Below the pieces are notes generated by a model that worked only from the letters and a program-made list of their open reading frames with translations, was not told where the DNA came from and did no database searches. The position numbers and the translations under genes were made by a program. Positions 17,782 through 26,372 of a DNA stretch of 51,213 nucleotides are shown in pieces. This DNA is from Calditrichia bacterium (lineage in GTDB: Bacteria; Calditrichota; Calditrichia; Calditrichales; J004): positions 1 to 51,213 of the forward strand of contig JALXBH010000189.1 in assembly GCA_026991535.1 (NCBI GenBank), read 5' to 3'. Each line of letters opens with the position of its first letter. Position 1 is the stretch's first letter.

Positions 17782-17815
17782 AAAAAAAAACCCCAAGTTT
17801 AAACCCGGGGTTTTT
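17782..17815 (-). terminator. Rho-independent terminator after tRNA-Tyr
   Basis: CCCC and GGGG arms with a partly paired GTT/AAC interior, flanked by T5 on one side and A9 on the other. On the minus strand, nine T residues follow the stem. The near-symmetry means it could also stop transcription from the other side. Confidence 0.75.
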
Positions 17816-17816
17816 G

Positions 17817-17900
17817 TGGGGAGAGGAGGATTCGAACCTCCGAAGGCACTTGGCCGACAGATTTACAGTCTGTTGCGTTTGACCGCTTCGCTATCTCCCC
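17817..17900 (-). tRNA. tRNA-Tyr (anticodon GTA)
   Basis: 84-nt type II tRNA. The acceptor stem GGGGAGA/TCTCCCC is perfect, with discriminator A. The anticodon stem ACAGA/TCTGT has loop CTGTAAA, which gives anticodon GTA. A long variable arm (GGCCAAGTGCC) and T-arm GGAGG-TTCGAAT-CCTCC are visible. CCA is not encoded. Confidence 0.97.
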
Positions 17901-17988
17901 AAACGAGTTTCTAATATAAAAAGACTTTAATTTATGAGTCAACTCAATTTTTGCTTTTTTTATGACTTTTTTACACCGGGTTGTAATC

Positions 17989-18813
17989 TCAAGCAGAGCT
18001 AAAGATATCGTACACTTTTTGAGGAAAATAATGCCCTGTCCATAGATAAAATGCCTGGCTGCCCTGTTCGATAAGCATAGGCAGGCCGTTTAGGGTTTGT
18101 AGCCCCAACCGGCGGGCTTCCCTTAGCAATAGGGTCTCTGCGGGATTGTAGATCAGATCGTAAACCACCGTTCCGCCGTGGATAAGGGATGGCAGGTCGG
18201 TCAATGGTGTTTTCCCGGAAAGTGAGCCCATGCCCACACTGCTGGTATTTACAATCAGGTCGTAGGGTTCACCGGTGTGGATTCCGCCGCTCAAACAACG
18301 TATTTGCAATGATGGCATCTGTATTTCAAGGTCTGCTTTAAGCTCCTTCGCCCGGGAAAGGGTACGGTTGAGAATAGCCATTTTTTTTATAGCGGGCTGA
18401 TCCGCAAGAGCGAAGGCCACAGCACGGGCCGCGCCTCCCGCGCCAAGAATAAGGCAACTTTTTAACTCCGGGATATTGCTTTTAAGGGGATGAAGAAAGC
18501 CATGGATATCCGTATTGTATCCGGTCCACTTCCCTTCCCTGTCGCAAACAACGGTATTTACCGCGCCGATCGCCGCCGCCGCAGGGTTCACCTTATCCAA
18601 ATGGTTTAAAATGCTTTGTTTATAGGGCACGGTGATATTGAATCCGCTAATATTTTCCTTTTTCAACGTCTCCATGGCCTGGTCAAACTCTCCGGGATCA
18701 ATGGCCATCGCTTCGTAGCGGCCGGAAATATTATAATGTTCCAGGGCCAGGTTATGCATCTTTGGTGAAAAGGTATGACCAAGGGGATAGCCGATTATCA
18801 GGAAACGCTTCAT
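17989..18813 (-). CDS. aroE: Shikimate dehydrogenase
   Basis: NADP-dependent cytosolic enzyme that reduces 3-dehydroshikimate in aromatic amino acid synthesis. 274 aa. The substrate site shows GYPLGHTFSPKMHN and NITVPYK with the catalytic Lys65; Asp102 in GYNTDIHGF completes the pair. Nucleotide binding is ILGAGGAARAVAFAL followed by LNRTLSRAKEL. It starts 1 nt after the aroA stop, so both shikimate-pathway genes form one unit. Confidence 0.96.
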   Translation of the reverse strand: MKRFLIIGYPLGHTFSPKMHNLALEHYNISGRYEAMAIDPGEFDQAMETLKKENISGFNITVPYKQSILNHLDKVNPAAAAIGAVNTVVCDREGKWTGYNTDIHGFLHPLKSNIPELKSCLILGAGGAARAVAFALADQPAIKKMAILNRTLSRAKELKADLEIQMPSLQIRCLSGGIHTGEPYDLIVNTSSVGMGSLSGKTPLTDLPSLIHGGTVVYDLIYNPAETLLLREARRLGLQTLNGLPMLIEQGSQAFYLWTGHYFPQKVYDIFSSA

Positions 18814-18814
18814 G

Positions 18815-20065
18815 CTATTTTATCAGGCTCTCAAGGGTAGAGTAAAAATCCGGGAAGGAAACCGAGGCGCAGGAGGGATCATCTATTTGAAGGGCTTCAT
18901 CCGTGTGCAAACCTGCTATGGTAAAGGCCATGGCGATGCGGTGATCTCCATAGGTGCTGACCCGGGCGCCGCTAAGCTTATGTGGACCGCAAAAGGCGAA
19001 GCCATCATCAAATTCTTCCACCTGTAATCCGCAACGACGAAAATTTTCAACCATCACTTTAATTCTATCCGACTCCTTTACCCGTAGCTCCCGCGCGTTT
19101 TTTATGCGGAAACGACCCACGGCCCGCGCGCCGGCAATCGCCAGTATGGGAATCTCATCGATCAGGTTGGGAATCACATCATCGGGGATTTCAACATTTT
19201 GCAGTTCCGAGCTTTGTACGCGGATATGTCCCATGGGTTCGGGGGCTTCCCGGACGGTTTCGATTTCTATCTGACCGCCCATATTTTGCAAAATATTTAA
19301 AAACGCCGTGCGGGTGGGATTCAGGGATACGTTCTTTATCAGCAACTCGGAGCCCGGTATGATCAGCGCGGCTGTTATAAAAAAGGCTGCTGATGAGATA
19401 TCACCGGGAATGGTCATGGAAATATCGGGGACTTCAAAATCCCCGCTTACGCTGATAATGCGCTGCCCTTCCTCCTCGCGGAGCGGCAGGCCCAACATCC
19501 GTTCCGTATGATCGCGGGAGGCTTTGTTTTCCACCACTTCCGTTGTACCCTCAGCAAAAAGTCCGGCTAAAAGAACAGCGGATTTAATCTGCGCGCTGGC
19601 CACGGGAAGAACATAGCGTATACCCTTCAGTCCCGTTGTAGGAAAGAACCTGAGAGGCAGGCGGCCCCGGGCGGATTCGATCCTGGCGCCCATCAGACTC
19701 AGCGGAGTAATAATTCTTTCCATGGGCCTTTGAGAGAGCGACACATCACCCGTTAAAACCGTTTCGAATGACGTATTAGCCAACAGCCCGGATAGGAGAC
19801 GCGTGGTGGTACCGGAGTTACCTGCATAAAGCGCTTCCGACGGCTGGCGCCAGTCTTGCGGCTTTTTGCCTTTAATCCGCAAACGTCCGTTGTCATATTC
19901 ATGTTGTATACCCAGGGCGCGCAGGCAGCTTAGCGTGGAGGCGCAGTCCTCGTTGCCGCTAAAATGGCTGAAATGGGACTCTCCCTCGCGAATGGCCGAA
20001 AAAAGTGCCGCCCGGTGTGAAATGGATTTATCCCCCGGAAGGGTGATTTCTCCCTGTAGTTTCAT
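18815..20065 (-). CDS. aroA: 3-phosphoshikimate 1-carboxyvinyltransferase (EPSP synthase)
   Basis: 416 aa. It condenses shikimate 3-phosphate with PEP in the cytosol. Signatures are GDKSISHRAALFSAI (12-26), LYAGNSGTTTRLLSGLLA, the catalytic DEIPILAIAGARA, and ELRVKESDRI. The active-site loop NSGTTTR has Thr rather than Ala at the position linked to glyphosate sensitivity classes, so class cannot be judged by eye. An AGGAG ribosome binding site precedes the ATG. It is the first gene of the aroA-aroE pair; the 173 bp upstream to the GNAT gene holds nothing I can assign. Confidence 0.96.
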   Translation of the reverse strand: MKLQGEITLPGDKSISHRAALFSAIREGESHFSHFSGNEDCASTLSCLRALGIQHEYDNGRLRIKGKKPQDWRQPSEALYAGNSGTTTRLLSGLLANTSFETVLTGDVSLSQRPMERIITPLSLMGARIESARGRLPLRFFPTTGLKGIRYVLPVASAQIKSAVLLAGLFAEGTTEVVENKASRDHTERMLGLPLREEEGQRIISVSGDFEVPDISMTIPGDISSAAFFITAALIIPGSELLIKNVSLNPTRTAFLNILQNMGGQIEIETVREAPEPMGHIRVQSSELQNVEIPDDVIPNLIDEIPILAIAGARAVGRFRIKNARELRVKESDRIKVMVENFRRCGLQVEEFDDGFAFCGPHKLSGARVSTYGDHRIAMAFTIAGLHTDEALQIDDPSCASVSFPDFYSTLESLIK

Positions 20066-20238
20066 TCGTTCTCCTCTATTTCCTGATGTAACTTAAAAAA
20101 AACGGGGTTAAGATTAAACACAATGAACAACGGTTTTCGCTAAAGTTAACGGATTGTAATGAAATTGGCGCAGGATTGTTCTTTTTAGAAAATAGAGATT
20201 TAAAACAGGGCGACACCATTCCCGCGGCGCAAAAGGGG

Positions 20239-20829
20239 TTATAACTTTATGCCCAGAGCCAATGATTTTTGATATTCGGCGATGGTTGAAAAGCCCATGC
20301 GCCGGTAAAAGGCAATGGCGCCGGAGTTGCTCAGACCGACTTCTAGATGCAGGGCCGGTATATTTTTCTTTCGCAGGGCGGTCATAAAGGCTTCCATGAG
20401 TTTGCGCCCCATGCCCCTACCCTGACCTTCCGGTAATATATCTATGTGAAGATGCGCTGGATAGTCTCGCAGCTCTTCCCTTAAAACATAGCCCCGGAGA
20501 ATCAATTCCCGTAAATAACGGTCCTTTGGCGTAAAGTCTTCGCTTTCCCGGGCATAGCGTTGACGCAACAGGGGAAACCAGTATTGTTCCGTCCATTGCC
20601 TATATTTCCGGCTGTCCGAAGTACCTAAAATATAGCCCAGGGGCCGGGTATGATTATCGAGAATGAAGCACAGTTCCGGTTCAAAAGCCACATAGGGCGC
20701 GGCAAAAAAATGGCCAAGAATTTCTTTGTCGGTGTACAGCTCCCGGGCGTCTTTTCCGCTGTTTCCGGTACGCAGGCATATATCATACAGGGCGCCAAGA
20801 TCGCTCAGTTGAAAGGGACGGATGGTCAT
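20239..20829 (-). CDS. GNAT-family N-acetyltransferase
   Basis: 196 aa. The N-terminus TIRPFQLSDLGALYDICLRTG is typical of GNAT proteins, followed by an insert of about 60 residues rich in aromatic and charged residues. The acetyl-CoA loop is ILPEGQGRGMGRKLMEAFM (about 132-150), and the C-terminal strand is SNSGAIAFYRRMGF. The pattern resembles GNAT domains found with sugar-acting enzymes, but no substrate can be named. It starts 4 nt after the upstream LiaI-like gene stop, so it probably belongs to the PspC unit. Confidence 0.87.
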   Translation of the reverse strand: MTIRPFQLSDLGALYDICLRTGNSGKDARELYTDKEILGHFFAAPYVAFEPELCFILDNHTRPLGYILGTSDSRKYRQWTEQYWFPLLRQRYARESEDFTPKDRYLRELILRGYVLREELRDYPAHLHIDILPEGQGRGMGRKLMEAFMTALRKKNIPALHLEVGLSNSGAIAFYRRMGFSTIAEYQKSLALGIKL

Positions 20830-20833
20830 GGCC

Positions 20834-21394
20834 TTATGTCGTCTGAGGGCCGGAAACAGTCTTATCCCGACTGTTTTCGCTTTTATTCCGGCTGTTCTTT
20901 TGTCTTCTCATGCCATCAATTAGCAAGGCCAATCCAAAAAGGATCAGCAGGCCGGGCCAATACAGCTCAACGATATCCGCCACGCTCCACCAGTCGATAT
21001 ATTGGTAATATCTAAGCATCAGCACGCTACCGGCGCCGCTATAAATCATACCGAAAACAATGCTGGAGGTATGCAGGCGGGTAAATGCAAAGTAGACCAG
21101 GTTGGCCAACCCCAGGGAAAGCAATATCATGCCAAAACCAGTTTGATTGCTAATAGGCAATATGCCGTTATCCATTAAAAACAGGCCGATGGCCGTTCCC
21201 GCAAAAAAGACGCCTCCCAACAAGCCTTTATACTGTTCGGATAGAAATGCGCGCCTGAGCATAAAAATACCCAGCGCCGCCGATCCGGTCATGACCCATT
21301 GGGCCCGCGTAAGGTGCAGCATGTTGAATTGATTGAGTAAAAGGAATACGCCTATCGTAATCAGGGCTATGGGTAAAAAACGTGATTGTTTCAT
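20834..21394 (-). CDS. LiaI/LiaF-like transmembrane protein
   Basis: 186 aa with about six hydrophobic segments and a basic, Asn/Ser-rich tail. Repeated short motifs such as FLPIALITIGVFLLLNQFNML and YWPGLLILFGLALLIDGM are typical of the LiaI-LiaF transmembrane region found beside PspC proteins. I start at ATG 21394 (MKQSRF), where ATGA overlaps the stop of the PspC gene and a GGAG lies upstream; a longer frame has no membrane-protein character at its N-terminus. A role in envelope stress is inferred from the partner. Confidence 0.78.
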   Translation of the reverse strand: MKQSRFLPIALITIGVFLLLNQFNMLHLTRAQWVMTGSAALGIFMLRRAFLSEQYKGLLGGVFFAGTAIGLFLMDNGILPISNQTGFGMILLSLGLANLVYFAFTRLHTSSIVFGMIYSGAGSVLMLRYYQYIDWWSVADIVELYWPGLLILFGLALLIDGMRRQKNSRNKSENSRDKTVSGPQTT

Positions 21395-22059
21395 GACTGC
21401 TTCTCCCCGGCTTGTAGACTCCTGACGCTGGAAACCGTGGGAAAGATAATCACGGCCAGAATATAGGCCAGTATCCCGCCCAGACCGGCGGTGGACAAGG
21501 TGATAAATACCCATAGCAAACGGGCCAGGGTAACGTCTATATCAAAATAGGCGGCTATACCCGTACATACGCCGGCCAGCATTTTACCCTCATCGATACG
21601 GTAGAACTGTTTCCCGGCGCCGTCCCGGGGAGCATAAGTTTCCTGTTTTTTCCCTTCGCTACCGGATTTGTGCCACAGCAGGTAAACACCCAGTCCTATA
21701 AAGAAAACAGCTATCATGGTACGCCAGGGCATGTATAGCAACCAGTGATGCAGTCCGAATTGCCGGAACAAAAAGGCCACGCCTAATATGATCAGTACAA
21801 CGCCCAGCAGATAAGATATATCCCGCGTGGGCCTGGCGGGAGCGGAAACACCGTGGCTTTCGCCAACGGGTTCCTGGGGGACAATAATCAGGGCCACGAT
21901 ATAGGCAATGATTCCAGCGCCACCGATAAAAGTAAAAAAAAGCCAGGCCAGGCGTACCAGCGTTGCATCCAGATTAAAGTATTCCGCAATGCCGCCACAT
22001 ACGCCTCCCAGAAAGCGATCTTCCGATGAGCGGTAGAGTTTTTTTGTAGCTTTGTCCAT
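21391..22059 (-). CDS. Double PspC-domain membrane protein
   Basis: 222 aa. Two PspC domains enclose a LiaI-like pair of membrane helices. The first (about 5-62) begins KLYRSSEDRFLGGVCGGIAEYFNLDATLVRLAW; the second (about 150-210) reads FYRIDEGKMLAGVCTGIAAYFDIDVTLARLLW. The middle part YLLGVVLIILGVAFLFRQFG is hydrophobic. PspC proteins sense or counter membrane stress. The duplication within one chain and the coupled LiaI-like gene suggest a small envelope-stress module. Other phage-shock genes such as pspA are not nearby. Confidence 0.85.
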   Translation of the reverse strand: MDKATKKLYRSSEDRFLGGVCGGIAEYFNLDATLVRLAWLFFTFIGGAGIIAYIVALIIVPQEPVGESHGVSAPARPTRDISYLLGVVLIILGVAFLFRQFGLHHWLLYMPWRTMIAVFFIGLGVYLLWHKSGSEGKKQETYAPRDGAGKQFYRIDEGKMLAGVCTGIAAYFDIDVTLARLLWVFITLSTAGLGGILAYILAVIIFPTVSSVRSLQAGEKQS

Positions 22060-22112
22060 AGTACCTCCCCAGTATGGTTTAGAGTTATGGACGCAAATTC
22101 CTCAAAACTGTT

Positions 22113-22589
22113 TCAAACAGATAGAGATATGTCCAGAATTTCATACTTTATAATACCCGCCGGTACCTTGATTTCGGCAATATCCCCCACCTTTTTACCT
22201 AAAAGACCCTTGCCCACGGGCGAGGCGATGGATATTTTACCGGACTTGATATCAGCTTCTTCCACGGAGACCAGAGTGTAATTGAATTCTTTTTTTCGTT
22301 TAAGGTCTTTCACCTTTACGGTTGTTAAAATGCTGGCCTGGTCGGTGGTTACTTCACTTTCATTAATAACCCGGGCGCGGGCCACGCGGTCCTGCAATTG
22401 CTGTATTTTTGTTTCGCACAGGGATAGTTCCTCGCGCGCGGCATGGTACTCCGCGTTCTCCTTCAAATCGCCATGGTCGCGGGCCGTAGCCACTTTTTGG
22501 GAAATCTCGGGACGGGTACGGTATTTTAATTCATGCAATTCTTCTTTTAATTTATCAAAGCCCTCTTGGGTAAGATATACAAAATCCAT
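22113..22589 (-). CDS. greA: Transcription elongation factor GreA
   Basis: 158 aa, normal length. The N-terminal coiled coil carries ARDHGDLKENAEYHAAREE, whose acidic tip residues (D, E) rescue backtracked RNA polymerase by stimulating RNA cleavage. The C-terminal domain has the usual IASPVGKGLLGKKVGDIAEIKVP. It is 18 nt downstream of the rel stop codon, so it is probably transcribed with rel. Confidence 0.96.
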   Translation of the reverse strand: MDFVYLTQEGFDKLKEELHELKYRTRPEISQKVATARDHGDLKENAEYHAAREELSLCETKIQQLQDRVARARVINESEVTTDQASILTTVKVKDLKRKKEFNYTLVSVEEADIKSGKISIASPVGKGLLGKKVGDIAEIKVPAGIIKYEILDISLSV

Positions 22590-22607
22590 AATGGTTCCCT
22601 TTCGCTT

Positions 22608-24803
22608 TTAATTCCCTTCATTCACGCGTTCAACAGAAAACACGCCGGGAAGTTTCTTTATACTTGATATAATTTTTGTCAGATGGTTGAGGTCTTTAAC
22701 CCCTACGTTTAAATTGCCGCGCGCGTACAGGTCTTCCACGGAAAAGCTGGCGCTGACAATATTGATGTTCTGCCGTGATACGCAATCGGTGATATCACGT
22801 AGCAGGTTTTTCCGGTCTTCGCCCACAACGGTTAAATGTACAACAAACTCCTGTTTTTTATCCGTGGCCCATTCCACATCGATGATGCGCTGCTTTTCTT
22901 CCAGTAAGTAGATCAGGTTTTTACAATCGCTGCGATGAATGGTTACCCCCTTACCCCGAGAGAGGTAGCCGATTATCTTATCTCCGGGCACGGGGTGGCA
23001 GCAATTGGCGAAATTGATCAGCATATTATCCAGACCCTGTACCCTTATACCGGATGTATCGCGCGAGCGCTTTAAATATTTTTTAAAAAAGCTTTCCGCC
23101 TTGGGCGGCGGCGTTACAAATTGATCGGGGAAAATCTTTTTAACCAAAATTTCCGTAACAATTTCGCCGCGCCCAATGGCAATGATCAGGGATTCCAGGT
23201 TGCTGAACCCCAGCTTGGGGATTACCTCGATAAATTGCGGACTTTTTTCAGTCAACTGGTATTTTTTCAAAAAGCGGGTTAAAATTTCCTGTCCTATTTC
23301 CCTCGTCTGCTCCAGATGCTGTTCGCGGATATATTTTTTTATCCAGTGCCGGGCCTTGCTGGTCTTTACAAAGTTAAGCCAGTCCTGAGTCGGCCTTTGG
23401 TTTTGCGAGGTAATAATCTCCACCTGATCGCCGCTTTTTAGTGTAGTGCGCAGGGGAACAATCTTTCCGTTGACCTTGGCCCCTATGCAATGATTACCCA
23501 CCTTGGTGTGTACCGCATAGGCAAAGTCGATGGGACTGGAGTTGGCCGGCAGCTTATAGAGGTCGCCCTTGGGTGAAAAAAGAAACACTTCATCCTGAAA
23601 AAGATCGATTTTCAGGTCTTCCATAAACTCCCCGGCATCCTCACTCACCTGCCGCTCCAGCAGGTCCTTAACCCAATTCAGCGACTGTTCGATCTGGGGG
23701 TCTTCATCGGAGCCGCCATGTTTATACTTCCAGTGGGCGGCGATGCCGTCCTCGGCCAGCATGTGCATGGTTTTTGTGCGGATCTGAATCTCTACCATCT
23801 TGCCGTCCGGGCCCACCACCGTGGTGTGCAGGCTTTGGTAGCCGTTTATCTTGGGCATGGCGATATAATCTTTAAAACGGTCATAGACGGGATTATAAAG
23901 GCTGTGAATGATGCCCAGGGCGTAATAACACTCTTCCACTTTATCCAAAATGATGCGAATGGCCAGCAGATCGTAAATTTCCTCAAAGGGCCGGTTGCGC
24001 TTTTTCATTTTATTATAGATGCTGGCAAAGCTTTTGGGGCGGCCCGATATCTGGGGATGCATATTGTTTTTTTCCATCTCCTCGATGATCGGCCGGGAGA
24101 CGTTGCTTATATATTTTTCTCGCTGCTTACGGGTCAGTTTTATTTTGGAGGCGATGGACTCGTAGACCTCGGGCTCCAGATGTTTCAGCGAAAGGTCTTC
24201 CATCTCCCATTTAATGCTGGCGATACCAAAACGATGGGCCAGCGGCGCATATACATCGCGCGTTTCCCGGGCAATGCGCGGTCTTTTGCGTTCGGGGACA
24301 TGATCCAATGTACGGATGTTGTGCAACCGGTCGGCAAACTTGATAATGATCACCCTTACATCGCGGGCCATGGAAAGCAGCATCTTTCTAAAGGTTTCGG
24401 CCTGACGCAGTTCCTTGCTTTCGAACTTCAATTCACTGATCTTGGTAACGCCGTCCACCAGCAGGGCCACATCGGGGCCGAATTCATTGCGGATATCCTC
24501 AAGCTCAAACGGGGTATCCTCCACCACGTCATGCAACAGGCCGGCAACGATGGTGGTTTGATCCATGTGTAAGTCTGCCAGAATACGGGCCACGTTTAAA
24601 CAGTGTTCAAAATAAGGCTCGCCCGAATAGCGTTTTTGATGAAGATGGGCCTTCAGGCCGAAGTTATAGGCCGACTGTACCACGTCATCCTCAAATTCGG
24701 GCAGATAGTTTTGCATATCCCGCAGTATCCCTTTCATCATGGGGTCCAGGCGGTTGTGCAATCGTTTCAACAATGTAGCCTCTGTTTTTTGGACTACGTT
24801 CAT
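22608..24803 (-). CDS. Bifunctional (p)ppGpp synthetase/hydrolase, RelA/SpoT family
   Basis: 731 aa, the full-length Rel pattern. The HD hydrolase domain has GLLHDVVEDT (H91-D92) and FADRLHNIRTL, all intact. The synthetase domain shows YDLLAIRIILD and YIAMPKINGYQSLHTTVVGPDG. The TGS domain starts near FSPKGDLYKLPANSSPIDFAYAVHT, and an ACT domain closes the protein. Both catalytic halves look functional, so it probably sets the alarmone level alone. The dnaB gene ends 3 nt upstream of its ATG. Confidence 0.96.
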   Translation of the reverse strand: MNVVQKTEATLLKRLHNRLDPMMKGILRDMQNYLPEFEDDVVQSAYNFGLKAHLHQKRYSGEPYFEHCLNVARILADLHMDQTTIVAGLLHDVVEDTPFELEDIRNEFGPDVALLVDGVTKISELKFESKELRQAETFRKMLLSMARDVRVIIIKFADRLHNIRTLDHVPERKRPRIARETRDVYAPLAHRFGIASIKWEMEDLSLKHLEPEVYESIASKIKLTRKQREKYISNVSRPIIEEMEKNNMHPQISGRPKSFASIYNKMKKRNRPFEEIYDLLAIRIILDKVEECYYALGIIHSLYNPVYDRFKDYIAMPKINGYQSLHTTVVGPDGKMVEIQIRTKTMHMLAEDGIAAHWKYKHGGSDEDPQIEQSLNWVKDLLERQVSEDAGEFMEDLKIDLFQDEVFLFSPKGDLYKLPANSSPIDFAYAVHTKVGNHCIGAKVNGKIVPLRTTLKSGDQVEIITSQNQRPTQDWLNFVKTSKARHWIKKYIREQHLEQTREIGQEILTRFLKKYQLTEKSPQFIEVIPKLGFSNLESLIIAIGRGEIVTEILVKKIFPDQFVTPPPKAESFFKKYLKRSRDTSGIRVQGLDNMLINFANCCHPVPGDKIIGYLSRGKGVTIHRSDCKNLIYLLEEKQRIIDVEWATDKKQEFVVHLTVVGEDRKNLLRDITDCVSRQNINIVSASFSVEDLYARGNLNVGVKDLNHLTKIISSIKKLPGVFSVERVNEGN

Positions 24804-24806
24804 GGT

Positions 24807-26201
24807 TTAAAACTCCGATGTGGGGAAAGCAGCCGTATCATGGAAAAGATCGGGTTCCCCAAATTTACCAAATTCCTTAAGAAAGGTGAGCTTAACCGTC
24901 CCCACGGGACCGTTACGCTGCTTGCCAATGATCACCTCGCACATATTATGGGTGGAGGTGCCGTCTTCAAATTCCTCAATTTTATAGTATTCGGGCCGGT
25001 AAACGAACATAACCACATCGGCATCCTGCTCGATAGCGCCCGATTCACGTAAATCCGAAAGCTGGGGCCGTTTAAATTTATCCCGGTTTTCCGTTTGCCG
25101 GGAGAGCTGCGACAACGCGATCACAGGGATATCGAGCTCTTTGGCGATCCCTTTAATGGAACGTGAAATATGCGTTATCTCCTGCTGGCGATTCTCCCCT
25201 TTTGTGCCTTCCATTAATTGCAGGTAGTCGATCATCAGCATCTGCACATGCGCCTCGGCCTTTAAACGCCGCGCCTTGGCCCGCAGTTCTAACACATTAA
25301 GCGAGGGGGAATCGTCAATATAAATGGGGGCGTTCATTAGTTTACCCACATGACTGGTCAAACGTTCCATTTCGTGCTTGGCCAGTTTACCGGTGCGCAC
25401 GGCCATTTGATTTACCTTGGCCTCCGTGCACAATAAACGCATAACCAGGGATTCGGCGGACATCTCCAGACTGAAAAAACCGATGGGCATGCCGTGGTCA
25501 ACGGCCGCGTTACGGGCCAGGTTCAGGGCCAGGGCCGTTTTTCCCATACTGGGGCGTCCGGCCAAAACGATAAAATCCGCGGGTTGAAATCCGGCGGTCA
25601 TCTCGTCCATCTTTTTATAGCCGGAAGCCACGCCGGTAATCCCCGAGGTATTGGAGTGGAACAGGGTGTCTATTTTTTCAAAGGTGGTATGAAGAATATC
25701 CTGGATGCCGGTAAAACCCTTTTGCATGCGTTTTTCCGAAATCTCAAAAATTTTAGACTCGGCCATATCCAGCATGTCATTGATGTTTTCACTTTGGGCA
25801 AAGGCCATGTCCAGGATATTGGTACACTCCTTGATCAGATAACGACTAAGCGCTTTTTGTTTAATGATTTCCAGATAGCTTTTGATGCCCGCCGCCGAGG
25901 GGGTGCTGTTGGCGATCTCCGAAAGGTAGTAGGCTCCGCCCACCGCGTCCAGTTCATTCTTTTGCCTCAGGGCCTCGGTCAGGGTGACCAGGTCGATGTT
26001 CTGGCGCTGATCAAACATCTCCATTATCTGTTTAAAAATAATTTTATGCGCCTCCTTGTAAAAAAAACTGGCGTCGATGTTTTCCATGGCGATCGATACC
26101 GCCTCCTCATCCAGCAAAATGGCGCCCAGAACCATTTGTTCCACGTCCACGGCCTGTGGCAGGGTACGTACAATGTCTGCTTCGTTACGCGTATTTTCCA
26201 T
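24807..26201 (-). CDS. dnaB: Replicative DNA helicase DnaB
   Basis: 464 aa, normal length, without an intein. The N-terminal domain begins LPQAVDVEQMVLGAILLD. The RecA-like core has Walker A GRPSMGKT (215-222), Walker B MLMIDYLQLM, and LSQLSRQTENRDKFKRPQLSDLRESGAIEQDAD. It unwinds the lagging-strand template at the fork. It is followed 3 nt later by rel, an unusual pairing of replication and stringent-response genes in one unit. Confidence 0.97.
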   Translation of the reverse strand: MENTRNEADIVRTLPQAVDVEQMVLGAILLDEEAVSIAMENIDASFFYKEAHKIIFKQIMEMFDQRQNIDLVTLTEALRQKNELDAVGGAYYLSEIANSTPSAAGIKSYLEIIKQKALSRYLIKECTNILDMAFAQSENINDMLDMAESKIFEISEKRMQKGFTGIQDILHTTFEKIDTLFHSNTSGITGVASGYKKMDEMTAGFQPADFIVLAGRPSMGKTALALNLARNAAVDHGMPIGFFSLEMSAESLVMRLLCTEAKVNQMAVRTGKLAKHEMERLTSHVGKLMNAPIYIDDSPSLNVLELRAKARRLKAEAHVQMLMIDYLQLMEGTKGENRQQEITHISRSIKGIAKELDIPVIALSQLSRQTENRDKFKRPQLSDLRESGAIEQDADVVMFVYRPEYYKIEEFEDGTSTHNMCEVIIGKQRNGPVGTVKLTFLKEFGKFGEPDLFHDTAAFPTSEF

Positions 26202-26221
26202 TGTTATACTTCCGTTGGGAT

Positions 26222-26258
26222 AAAAACAGCAAACGGGGCTGATGCCACAGTCCCGTTT
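26222..26258 (-). terminator. Possible terminator or leader hairpin upstream of dnaB
   Basis: On the minus strand AAACGGG and CCCGTTT form a 7-bp stem with a loop of about 14 nt, followed by GCTGTTTTT. It lies between udg and the dnaB start. It could end the yicC-gmk-coaB-udg transcript or sit in the dnaB leader. Confidence 0.5.
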
Positions 26259-26372
26259 ATGTTACAAAATTGTTATAAGTGTGTTTGGGAGAATAAGCAA
26301 ATTTAGGCCATGATTCAAGCACAAAGCGCGAGATTCTCACCGGAAAAAACGCGGGAGATTTTTACCGACCGT

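Noticed and set aside
22084-22112. Terminator after greA, CTGTTT/AAACAG hairpin
   Set aside because: The stem is only 6 bp with a 1-nt loop and has no clean T-tract on the minus strand.
23718-24572. Open frame of 284 codons on the plus strand
   Set aside because: It lies fully antisense to rel, whose catalytic motifs are intact; the translated product has no family pattern.
24807-26201. Intein in DnaB (also considered for DnaE at 36032-39520)
   Set aside because: Both proteins have normal length and uninterrupted catalytic motifs.
25494-26306. Open frame of 270 codons on the plus strand
   Set aside because: Antisense shadow of dnaB with no plausible domain; dnaB is complete in this region.
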